Source of the DNA: Glebionis coronaria
Lineage: Eukaryota; Streptophyta; Magnoliopsida; Asterales; Asteraceae
Assembly: GCA_025667525.1 (NCBI GenBank)
Contig: CM046878.1
Span: 82,170,196 to 82,234,195, forward strand
DNA: 64,000 nt
Direction of reading: 5' to 3'
The translations under genes were made by a program, and so were the position numbers. The notes beneath the pieces are model-generated. The model searched no databases, was not told the origin of the DNA, and saw only the letters and a program-made list of their open reading frames with translations. Positions 21,554 to 29,627 of this stretch are shown one piece after another. Within the stretch, counting starts at the first letter, position 1, and each line of letters begins with the position of its first letter.

Positions 21554-22354
21554 TGCTTTGGTCACCTCAATACCTTTTACATCCATCTCATACACTCTAA
21601 GATTGTTATAGAGATGATCAAATGGAATTGTATCCAAATCATCCCTTGTGATGAAGTGCATGGCCATTGCTTTCCACTATTGTAGAACACTTCTTAAGAA
21701 TTTTAGATTTGCTTCTTCATTAGGAATTACTAGTCCATGAACTGCTAGTTGAATTAGCAATTTGTTGAACCTTTCATAACCACTATGGATTCCTTCTAAA
21801 CTGGAAATAGATAAGCTATCAAAATCTTGCTTCAAAACAATCTTCTTCATCTTCTTAGACTTATCATTACCTCTAAATCTAAGCTTGATGGCATCCCACA
21901 TAGCCTTTGCATCCTTGAAGTGATGAAAGCTAGGTAAGATATCTTCCGAAAGTGCCATAGCCAAAGCAGTTCTGGCCTTTCTTTCTTTGATCTCTACTTG
22001 TACCTCTTCAGCAGTCACAACAGGTAAAGCATAGCATGTACCATTAGGCAACCAATACAGCTTCTTAGGAGTATTCCCATTCTTGATAACCTGCCACAAA
22101 GTATGATCTGTGTGGTTCAAGTGATGTTCCATTTGCATTGCCCATGTCTCATAGTTATCACTTTTGAGAACAGACAGCTTAACTGCAGAGAGAGTATGGG
22201 AAAAAGGCGTAGTTGTATGAGTAACTACAACATCTGTAGCTTGTGCTCCTTGTGTAGGTGGAGGTGCAAGATGCACAACTTGAGGTTGTCCTTGAGGTAT
22301 AGGATCAGGATCTGGAACTTCCCCTAAGTGAGGATTTTCACCGGATTGAGACAT
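21554..22354 (-). pseudogene. Copia B gag, N-terminal part
   Basis: The ATG at 22354 opens 225 codons of UBN2-type Gag. A Pro/Gln-rich head is followed by LKSDNYETWAMQMEHHL, the usual start of the copia gag domain, then ARTALAMALSEDILP, AKAMWDAIKLRFRGN and FDSLSISSLEGIHSGYERFN. A TAG at about 21677 interrupts the frame, which continues as AMHFITRDDLDTIPFDHLYNNLRVYEMDVKG to the insertion point. It sits about 60 bp after the primer site, as expected for a first ORF. Confidence 0.9.
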
Positions 22355-22413
22355 TGAGTTTGTGTGAGTGGGGATTTGAGGTTGTGTTCTTCTTCTTCAG
22401 AGTTTCTCAACAA

Positions 22414-22425
22414 GCTCTGATACCA
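22414..22425 (-). other. Primer binding site of element B (initiator Met tRNA)
   Basis: Reverse complement is TGGTATCAGAGC, two bases from the LTR end. It matches the canonical plant copia primer site. Confidence 0.93.
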
Positions 22426-22427
22426 CT

Positions 22428-22931
22428 TGTTGATCCCTTTGGTTGGATCTATATTCTACTAAGAATTAGTATAGTAGTTTGTAATCAAACTAAAACACTT
22501 TGAGAACTCTTACTCAACTAAATAAGTTATGCGGAATCTAACTTATAAAGCACAGAAGAACAAATTTACTTTTAACTATTCGATTCTCTTATTAATCGAC
22601 TTGAATGAGGTACATAATGTCATCGTACCTATGTTCCTTTTATATAGTAAGAAACCCTAGAATCTATTAGAATATTCTATAAAGATAAGTATATCACACA
22701 CGATATATTGTCAATATTCTAACTATTAAGTATATCATAGAAGATATACTCTAACTATAATTATGACATATCTTATACAAAGATATATTCGTCCTAATTA
22801 ATATAACAGTACTTGTACTTAACACTAACATTACTTGCTATGTACCGCGTTAAAACTAAAGGTACTTCCAACACTAACAGTACTTGCACTTACACTAACA
22901 GTACTTGATACTTTACAAATAATTCCCAACA
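22428..22931 (-). repeat. 5' LTR of element B
   Basis: 504 bp. On the element strand it starts TGTTGGGAATT and ends GGGATCAACA, with TGTTG/CAACA inverted ends. The first 130 bp of U3 hold four to five copies of a CAAGTACTGTTAGTG-like motif. The remainder is AT-rich. The other LTR is outside the window. Confidence 0.93.
22805..22908 (-). promoter_or_regulatory. Repeated CAAGTACTGTTAG motif in U3 of element B
   Basis: On the plus strand ACTAACAGTACTTG occurs at about 22873 and 22894 (21-bp period). Variants are at 22805-22815 and 22823-22837, with a GGTACTT at 22861 and GTACCGCG at 22842. Tandem U3 motifs near the LTR start often act as enhancers; that role is inferred here. Confidence 0.65.
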
Positions 22932-23470
22932 TAGATGTCCTCATCAAAGTCACCATATAAGAAAGCATTATTAACATCAAGTTGGAATAAAGGTCAGTCA
23001 TTAGAAACAAAAATGCTAATGAGACACCTAACAATAACCATCTGAAAAAATGTCTAAAAGTTTCATCAAAATCAATTCCTTCCTTTTGACTGTACCCCTT
23101 TGCAACAACCCTTGCTTTAAATTTATCAACCAAGCCAAATGATTTATACTTAATCTTGTAGACCCATTTGTTATTAATAGCTTTCCTCCATATGGGTAAT
23201 TCACTCAAGGTCCAAGTATTGTTTCTTAAGAGAGCCTCAAGATCATTGTTCATAACATCAACCCACCTACTATCTTTGACAGCATCGTAGTAGGTGGGTG
23301 GCTCAACATACTGATTAAGAGTGGTAGCAAAGCAGAAATTAACAGTGTTAAGTTTAGAGTAATTAACATGCTTTTCAATACCATACTTAAGTTTACTATC
23401 AAGCACAAAATCATTAAGTTTGGCATGCAACTTAGTAGGTCTGGTAGACTTCCTAAGGCTAGGTTGCCCT
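22932..23470 (-). pseudogene. Copia A reverse transcriptase, N-terminal part
   Basis: Minus-strand frames show KDSRWVDVMNNDLEALLRNN, NKWVYKIKYKS, FKARVVAKGYSQKEGIDFDETF and, after a frameshift at about 23050, LDVNNAFLYGDFDEDIY. The last motif carries the first catalytic Asp and ends exactly at the start of LTR B. The YVDD part must lie beyond the left edge of the window. Confidence 0.9.
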
Positions 23471-23802
23471 TCTTATTCTTCATTTCTCACCCCACTATGC
23501 TCTATAGAAATGACAGAAGGATTGACATTATCAAAATTGTCCTCATATTGTTGGTTATCACCATGGGTTGCAGAGTCCTCCTCATGAGGTTGCATAGAGG
23601 CATCCTCAATAGTAGAGTGGACTCTACCATACACAAAGGGTGTAGCTCTCTCATCATCATTGGGACTTAAAGGTTTTTGGTTATCAAAGAAGGTCAAAAG
23701 TTCTACATCACTTGTAGCAATTACATATGCCAAATCATTTTCACTATTGATTTTCATCTTAAAAGGAAAAACAGTTTCATAAAACCTCACATCTCTAGAA
23801 AA
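23471..23802 (-). pseudogene. Copia A integrase-RT linker
   Basis: An acidic Glu/Asp/Asn-rich open stretch (23790-23473) begins with FYETVFPFKM, a common post-integrase motif of copia elements, and ends with SVISIEHSGVRNEE. It lies between recognisable integrase and RT and is interrupted at both ends by single stops. Confidence 0.75.
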
Positions 23803-24446
23803 CTATACTCTTCTATTATCTATAAAAAGTTTGTTAGCCTTTTTAACAGAGGAGTAACCAATCAACACACATCTTTCAGACCTAGATGTGAGTTTATCAC
23901 TATTATTCAGACAAGTTGAAAAACAAAGACACCCAAAACACTTAAGGTGAGAGAGGTTTGGTTTTTTATTATAGAGAATTTCATAGGGGGACTTACCATT
24001 TAAGATAAAAGAAAGGAGACTGTTAATCAAATAGATAGCAGTTAGAATACATGCAGGCCAAAACCTAATAGGAATCCCTCCCTGAAACATAAGACTCCTG
24101 CCTACATTGAGCAGGTGTCTATGTTTCCTTTCAGTAATACCATTCTGTTAGGAAGTATGAGAACAAGTGGTCTGATGGATGAAACCCAGATTGGAGAACA
24201 TGGTGTGAACCTTACTATTAACAAATTCAGTTCCATTGTCATATCTAAAAGTTTTGATTTTAGAGATAAATTGAGTTTTAACAAGATTTATAAAGTGAAT
24301 CAGCCAGTCAAAAACTTCATCTTTAGCCTTTTTAAGATAAGCCCACACAGCCTTGAGTAATCATCCACAATGGTAAGAAGTAATTTGTTCCCTTCTTTAT
24401 TTTGAACCTTGTAAGGCCCCCACAAATCTAGGTGAACAAGTGAAGG
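23803..24446 (-). pseudogene. Copia A integrase (partial)
   Basis: The first catalytic block reads HLDLWGPYKV (about 24430-24400), followed by LLTIVDDYSR. The second block is FRYDNGTEFVNSKV (about 24250-24220). The third reads QNGITERKHR (about 24145-24110) after a TAA in place of Gln. The C-terminal part contains GKSPYEILYNKKPNLSHLK and CVLIGYSSVKKANK. The zinc-binding N-terminus is missing because the element is truncated at about 24446. Confidence 0.9.
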
Positions 24447-25408
24447 TTTATAAACATCATAACGATTATATAAAACCCTAAACGAGATCAAAGCACACAT
24501 ATAGCGGAAACGATTTAACAAGATCATAATAACACAATTATAATTAACCGAATAAGGGTTACATACCTTTACGCTCAAGCAAATCCACAAGATAACGAAC
24601 GAATATCCATTCACACTACCTATAGGTTAAACTACCCTCTTTTCATGATTATGGAGCAAGCTTGCTTCACCAATTCAGATATATAACGATCACCACCAAG
24701 ATATAGTCTAAAGTATACTATATTATGATCTTGTACACACGTAATACAACGAGCTAACCGTGATTCTAGCACGTGTAAACCGAGCTTAACGCTTGTAGAA
24801 AATGTACCTAACAATCCTAGATAGGGGCTAGGACTAGATTTAAACTAAAATCGAACACCAAGAAAAAACCACACCAAAACCCTTTGTGGGTTGGTGTTGC
24901 GATCGGCCAAGAGAGAAGGAGAGAAAGATATCGAGGTGTATGGAATAATGAGGGCGAGGGGATGTTTATATAAGCCTAGAAAAAACTTTCTGGCCCAAGT
25001 AAAAACAAATAAAAGGAAAATTTTCCTTTCCCCTTGTCCCTCTCCACCGACCGTCGACACCTCCACCATGGGGTGTTCCATAATCTTCTTTTCCTTCCTT
25101 TTTAGTCCACAGTGATCATTTGTACTTAACTCTTAATATTTAACGGTCGTTAAAGTTAAAGCTTTAGTTTAATTTAATAGATACATAAATATATATTTAT
25201 TAAATAAATTAATTAATACAATAAAGATTTAAATGCAGAAATGCTCCATGTGGTTTGCTCAAAATGCAGACGGCCTCCCCGACTTTACGAAAGTACAAGC
25301 AAGTTCCCCAACGTTTAGGATAAGTCGGCATGCGGCCTCCCCATCGTTTAACACTGTTAAGTTTGACTAGTTATGTGAGGGCAAGACCGTCTTTTTCCAT
25401 ATTAAAAA
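24447..25408. other. Unassigned repetitive-looking sequence with a minus-strand promoter-like segment
   Basis: No coding sequence was recognised. On the minus strand TATATAAA (24972-24965) is followed by a pyrimidine-rich leader and an AAAG/GTATGTAACC splice-donor-like site (about 24570). This could be part of an LTR or of a captured promoter. The part 25240-25400 has phrases such as TGTGGTTTGCTCAAAATGCA that recur in many plant repeats. I could not define its ends or class. Confidence 0.4.
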
Positions 25409-25776
25409 TGTTAAACACTTTGTAGAAACTAGAAGGGGGTTGAATAGTTTCTCTTCGATTGGTGACCAAATTAAAATTGCTTTCAATTTGGTTTGTATCA
25501 AAACTATCTTTTACTTGAAGCTAAGTTGCATAATGATTAGGTTCAATTGAAATGCACTAGCAAGAATAATAAGCAAGTATAATGATAATGAAATAAGTAA
25601 AGAGCAAGGAAGGCGACAACCTAGTGGGAAGACACCAAGATTTATAGTGGTTCGACAACGAGGCTCTATCCTCGTTTCTACTCCACTCCTCGAGTACACC
25701 TACTCGAGATTTCCACTATATCCACAAGCTCCCTTCTCGGCGGAGAAAACCTTACATCGTTGCTTACATTATTTTC

Positions 25777-25984
25777 CGACACTAAGCTAAATGTCGAGAC
25801 CTAATCTTTAGCTAGGACCAATCTACACGACGTTGCCTACTTCACAATTTAACGACACAAGGCTAGATGTCGAGTTCTAATCGAAAGCTAGAACCAATCT
25901 TCACGACGTTGCCTACTTCACCATTTTACGACACAAGGCTAGATGTCGAGTTCTAATCGAAAGCTAGAACCAATCTTCACGACT
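25777..25984 (-). repeat. 76-bp tandem repeat in LTR of element E (2.7 copies)
   Basis: Units start at CGACACTAAG (25777), CGACACAAGG (25853) and CGACACAAGG (25929). The second and third are almost identical and the first is diverged. Each unit contains TGTCGAG and GCTAGAACC. Confidence 0.92.
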
Positions 25985-26513
25985 CTTCACTTTGAAGCTA
26001 AGTGAGAACTTCACACAACATAACTACTAATCACTTTAAAGTTTAGTGAGAACTCACAAGACACAACCACATCACTTTATAGTTTAGTGAGAACTCCTAA
26101 TCAAATATATTACAAGTCAACTAGACTTATCTAAGTACACACATGTAGCTTGGATTTACACAACACAAATCCAAGCAAACACATATGCAATGGATGTACA
26201 CAACAAATCCAAGTATCCACAAATAACTTGGATGAACACAACTAGTCTAAGTATTCATAGATACATTGGATTGACCTAAAACAAAAAGGTATCATGATGA
26301 ATATGACTAGCTCATAAATTCATCTTTATCACTACACTAGTGAGTGAGTGATCTTCTCATTGGACAAGGTAAAGGAGGGGATCAAGAGGATAATCATATG
26401 TAAACATCCTTAACAATTTAAGTGATCATTTACTAATGATTATGCTATAGAAAATAGAAAGAGGGCTGAGAAAAACGTCCAAGAGGCTTGCTGGAAAATG
26501 AGATTTGACCCAC

Positions 26514-26627
26514 TATTTAAAGGAGACAAAGTTACAACAGATCTATAACGGCTATTGTGCGCGGTACCTTATCTCACCCCGCGGTACAATATCGCTAAGG
26601 TACCGCGTAGGTACTTAAGGTACCGCC
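26514..26627 (-). promoter_or_regulatory. Putative LTR promoter of element E: palindromic motif H1 and TATA-like box
   Basis: H1 (26560-26627) has four arms: GCGGTACCTTA at 26561, GCGGTAC at 26581, TAAGGTACCGCG at about 26596-26607 and TTAAGGTACCGCC at 26615-26627. It can fold into nested stems. Forty bases away on the element strand is the TATA-like TTTAAATA (26521-26514). The same arrangement occurs upstream of an internal ORF (H2). Promoter function is inferred. Confidence 0.6.
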
Positions 26628-27010
26628 ACTTGACTCCGCTCCGTTTTTTGTCTTTTAGTGGGGTGGGAATATCTGAGGTATTTGAATCCTTCAAAGGATA
26701 TTCTAACAGCATTTGGAATATGCCATTTTCAAATTTTCATTTTCCATTTTAATAAAACATTTTCTAAGAAAGAAAGTTTATTACAAAATCTTTTGTATTA
26801 TTAACAAAAGTGAGTTTTAAGGATAATCATTTTGATGATCACTAAGTATGATTAAGAAAGGTTAGTGATATGATTATTACCTTGATGATAGTGTTAGTTA
26901 AATAATTCACTTTGTGTTTTACACTATATGTGTTGTATGGTTTGTTGTGATCAAAACTAAGAAAGATTAGTTAACACTAATAATGTTTTTAGGCATTACT
27001 TGCATTAACA

Positions 27011-27192
27011 ATCTCCCCCTTTTTTATTACGACAAACAATAAACTCATTTACTTAGAAACACAAACTATGGAATTATTAACTAGTTTATCACTATCATTT
27101 CTCCCCCTTTGTCGTAGCATAAAGGTTAGCATAAGTGTTTGAAGTGCATCGAACTTTGCTAATAGCTCCCCCTTGGTGGTTACTCCCCCTTT
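27011..27192 (-). other. Polypurine tract of element E and three upstream copies
   Basis: On the element strand AAAAAGGGGGAGAT (27026-27011) touches the LTR. Similar tracts are at 27110-27101, 27175-27165 and 27192-27183. Multiple polypurine tracts before the 3' LTR are a published trait of Sireviruses. Confidence 0.85.
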
Positions 27193-27656
27193 CTTGGGGC
27201 ACCAAGTTAGTGAGCTAAGGTGACATGCTACACAAAGGTTAGTAGAAAGGAAAGAAACACCAATGTATATATGATCACTACCTACTAAGTAACTTGAGAG
27301 GGAGAAAGAGATGAAATCTCAAATTAGAAGCAAGTATTTTGCTAAGTATGTCCAAAGAGGTAATTGACAAAATCAAACTTCAATGAAGATGAAGATGATA
27401 AGCTTGTCAATGGGTTAAAGCTTTAGAATTGATGGAATCACCCATAAGCAATTGTAAAAATTTAACCAAGATCAACTCAAAATAGAACTAATTAGATAGC
27501 ACACAAATAACACAAGGGTTACAAAAAAAATACAACAAAGAAGATAGTCATACACATAGTATGAGTATCTAAAAGCAATAAATATGGAAAATAAACCACT
27601 AAGCATAAGCTAGTCTAATAGTGATGTTTTCCAAGATTGCTAAAAATAAAATAAAA
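27193..27656. other. Noncoding sequence between polypurine tracts and ORF E1
   Basis: AT-rich, no ORF, no repeat and no clear signal was seen on either strand. Confidence 0.6.
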
Positions 27657-28202
27657 CTAAAAAGACGACGATGCATCATTCGAAGTTTTGTCCACCAGAA
27701 CGAAAACTTGAATAGGAGGTCGAGTGAGGAGGAATTCAAGAAAATTTAACTTCTCATACACATGAGCAAGTTCAATTTGTTGAAATCGGCAACAATCACA
27801 CGAGGATCCATGATGCAACACAAAATCGTTTGATGGGGGTATGGCATCAAACTTAGGGTTTGGTGGTGGTGGGGTAAAGGGTTTGGGAGTGTTTTCACAA
27901 TGCCTTGTGAGGTTTAGGAAGGTGGAAAGTTCATTGAGTTGGGGGGTATTGAAGGATTGTGGTGGTGGTGGAACATTTTCTTTAGCTCCGGTGATGGGGT
28001 TTATGGTGTAAGTCTCATTCCAATACTTGATTAGAGAGAAGGTAGGGTTTTTGGGTGGTTTGGACAAAGATGGTTCATTCTTCTTAACCCAAACGGGTCG
28101 AACCGAGATTTTCGGTTTCTTTGAAAGCTTGGATGAGGAAGCTTTGGGTGAGTGGGGTTGTGACAAGGAAATGTCAAGGTTAGGAATGTAGGAGTTAGGC
28201 AT
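27657..28202 (-). CDS. Small proline-rich protein ORF E1 of element E (unknown)
   Basis: The ATG at 28202 opens 181 codons. The open frame extends upstream to 28283 but has no earlier ATG. The N-terminal half is basic and Ser/Lys-rich (KKPKISVRPVWVKK), the middle is Pro-rich (ENVPPPPQSF, TPPPPNPKF), and the end has SSCDCCRFQQIELAHVYEKL, a Cys cluster followed by a possible helix. There is no signal peptide or membrane helix. It lies between pol (outside the window) and the 3' LTR, the place where Sireviruses carry env-like or extra ORFs. A palindromic motif and TATA box precede it. I do not recognise the family. It could be a chance ORF, but length, intactness and promoter-like context argue for a gene. 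Confidence 0.5.
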   Translation of the reverse strand: MPNSYIPNLDISLSQPHSPKASSSKLSKKPKISVRPVWVKKNEPSLSKPPKNPTFSLIKYWNETYTINPITGAKENVPPPPQSFNTPQLNELSTFLNLTRHCENTPKPFTPPPPNPKFDAIPPSNDFVLHHGSSCDCCRFQQIELAHVYEKLNFLEFLLTRPPIQVFVLVDKTSNDASSSF

Positions 28203-28213
28203 TGTGAGAGTGT

Positions 28214-28287
28214 GAGAATGATATCTCAAGGTTATGTGAGAATGAATTCTCAAGGTTGGGAAGGTGTGAGAATGAAATCTCAAGGTT
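28214..28287 (-). repeat. Three leader repeats upstream of ORF E1
   Basis: On the plus strand GAGAATGAWWTCTCAAGG occurs at 28214, 28238 and 28268. Each can form a short GAGA/TCTC hairpin. They lie between the TATA box at 28403-28396 and the ATG at 28202. Confidence 0.85.
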
Positions 28288-28395
28288 GGGGTATAAGTAA
28301 AATGTAATCAAGGTAAGAATTTGAATACAAAATGTGTAGTGTCAAGGAATGTTTAGTCAATTTGAGTAAACAAGGAATCTTGACTGGGAATAGGG

Positions 28396-28506
28396 TTTTA
28401 TAAGTTTTGACCAAAAAATCGTCAAAAGACACATTCTGGCCGCGGTACCTTATAGGTTCCGGTGGTTCCATATCGCTAAGGAACCGCGGGTCTTTAAGGA
28501 ACCGCG
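28396..28506 (-). promoter_or_regulatory. Putative internal promoter of ORF E1: motif H2 and TATA box
   Basis: H2 (28441-28506) has the same four-arm design as H1: GCGGTACCTTA at 28442, GGTGGTTCC at 28461, TAAGGAACCGCGGG at about 28478-28491 and TTAAGGAACCGCG at 28494-28506. TTATAAAA follows on the element strand at 28403-28396, 39 bases from the motif. H1 has the same spacing to its TATA-like box. The ATG is about 195 bases further on. Confidence 0.6.
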
Positions 28507-28914
28507 TCCAGAGGACTTTAAACCATGTTTTTCCTGGGTTTTGGGAAAAACTGAGACTTTTTCAAAAAGTTGCAAATCTTGGAATTTTACCTCTATTAGA
28601 ACCAAAATATGCTAGGGTTGCATAAAGCAACACATTCACAAAGAATGTCTTGACAAAGGGTGACAAAATAATTTAGATATCATTTTGAACCAATTTTAGT
28701 CAAATTTAGGGGTTGTGATAGATTTAGGTGTGCACAAAAGGATAGAATCACACAAAGCTAAATCCATAAGTCAACAACATAAAACATTCATTAGTGAAAC
28801 AAGTACAAAGACAAATAAAGGCTAACTAATACATAGCTACTTATCATAAAATCTAGATAAATAGTTTTCTTTGGCTTGTTGTTGAAAACTCTTATTATGA
28901 AATGACTCCATCAT
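28507..28914. other. Noncoding gap between E2 and motif H2
   Basis: AT-rich, no convincing ORF. It would be the 3' untranslated region of E2 if that ORF is expressed. Confidence 0.5.
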
Positions 28915-29613
28915 TCATCTCTTAGGAGGAGGCATGGAGAACAAAGTAAGCAAGAAATCTTGCAAACCCCTATGTAGTCCATACATATCCATCCTTAGGT
29001 TTTGGATGAGGAAGTGGTTGTAGAGATAACATGGATATCTAGGACCATGAGTTTGTTGAAACCCAAAGTAAGGATCACCCAATAGGAGGGAAAGAGGGAC
29101 ACCCAAAATTGGGATGTTTGAGTTGGGTGGAGGTGGAGGAGGCAAGTTCTCCAAGGGTGAAGTTGGTGAAAGTGGAGGCATGTTCCTCAAAGGGGAAATG
29201 GGTGAGTGTGGAGGTAAATTCTCCAAGGTTGGTGAAATGGGTGAGTTGAGAGGGGTAAATGGTGAAGTCACCAAAGATTCATCAAAGTCATTCTCAAAAG
29301 GAATGCTTTGGATTGGTTGAGGTTGTGTGATCACTTCCAAGGGTGCACTTGGAGTGAAGGGTGAAGAAAGCTCATTCATTCTAGAGTTGAATGAAGAGGA
29401 GGTAGAACCAATGGAGTGGTTAGTACCATGGGTGGAAGAAGTCTTGCATGGTGCAAGAGGTAGGGAAGGTGATGAAGAAATGAAGATAGGAGCATTCTCA
29501 TTCTTAGGTGTGAGGAAAGGTGAAGAGTTAGGCTTAGCTACCTTAACCCTTATTTTGAGTGTTTTTCTTGGGGTGGAGGTCTTGGAAGTGTTTGAGGTTT
29601 TGGTACACACCAT
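28915..29613 (-). CDS. Proline-rich ORF E2 of element E (unknown)
   Basis: The ATG at 29613, in the context AACCATGG, opens 232 codons without lesion. The N-terminus is basic (KTLKIRVKVAKP), the centre Ser/Thr/Pro-rich, and residues about 115-165 contain three imperfect copies of a PPxSPISPLxN-like repeat ending in six prolines. The tail (YLYNHFLIQNLRMDMYGLHRGL) looks helical. There is no signal peptide. It ends 409 bp before motif H2 and E1. Its upstream region was moved to 63558-64000 by the Athila insertion, which landed 14 bp before the ATG. It shares its basic, Pro-rich composition with E1, so an old tandem duplication is possible, but I cannot align them well. Confidence 0.5.
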   Translation of the reverse strand: MVCTKTSNTSKTSTPRKTLKIRVKVAKPNSSPFLTPKNENAPIFISSSPSLPLAPCKTSSTHGTNHSIGSTSSSFNSRMNELSSPFTPSAPLEVITQPQPIQSIPFENDFDESLVTSPFTPLNSPISPTLENLPPHSPISPLRNMPPLSPTSPLENLPPPPPPNSNIPILGVPLSLLLGDPYFGFQQTHGPRYPCYLYNHFLIQNLRMDMYGLHRGLQDFLLTLFSMPPPKR

Positions 29614-29622
29614 GGTTGATTA

Positions 29623-29627
29623 GGGTG
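29623..29627. repeat. Target site duplication of Athila element G, left copy
   Basis: GGGTG before TGATTGTGG, repeated at 63558-63562 after CTCATCA. Confidence 0.95.

Larger units (their letters stand above)
21549..22931 (-). mobile_element. Ty1/copia element B, 5' portion (right of nested C)
   Basis: Minus-strand order is LTR (22931-22428), primer site, short leader and the N-terminal two thirds of gag, cut at 21554 by element C. Together with 1-4476 it forms one element inserted into the RT gene of copia A. The flanking bases TAGAT at 22932-22936 are the likely target site. The partner copy would lie left of the window. Confidence 0.93.
22932..24446 (-). mobile_element. Ty1/copia element A, truncated fragment
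   Basis: Minus-strand fragments of integrase, linker and RT of a third copia element, unlike B and C in sequence. It is cut on the left by the insertion of B inside RT. On the right it stops abruptly at about 24446 inside the integrase core, where unrelated sequence begins. Neither LTR is present. Confidence 0.88.
25409..27010 (-). repeat. 3' LTR of element E
   Basis: 1,602 bp. On the element strand it starts TGTTAATGCAAG and ends GTGTTTAACA, with TGTTAA/TTAACA inverted ends. It directly follows a polypurine tract. It contains the palindromic motif H1, a TATA-like box, a run of diverged units around TTGGAT..ACACAA (about 26150-26290), and a 76-bp tandem repeat. Confidence 0.85.
25409..29627 (-). 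mobile_element. Sirevirus-like copia element E, 3' end (left part)
   Basis: Minus-strand element, of which the 3' LTR (27010-25409), polypurine tracts, and two small ORFs downstream of where pol should be are visible. It is split by the Athila element G at 29628 and resumes at 63558-64000. Pol would lie right of the window. Assignment to the Sirevirus lineage rests on several polypurine tracts before the LTR, ORFs between pol and the LTR, and a long palindrome-bearing LTR. This is inference from established features of that genus. Confidence 0.65.

Noticed and set aside
24845..25081. 78-codon minus-strand ORF in the unassigned segment
   Set aside because: It spans a TATA-like box and leader-like sequence, and no protein motif is visible.
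26555..26752. Plus-strand ORF over motif H1
   Set aside because: It runs through the palindromic motif and the LTR on the antisense strand. Composition is that of noncoding DNA.
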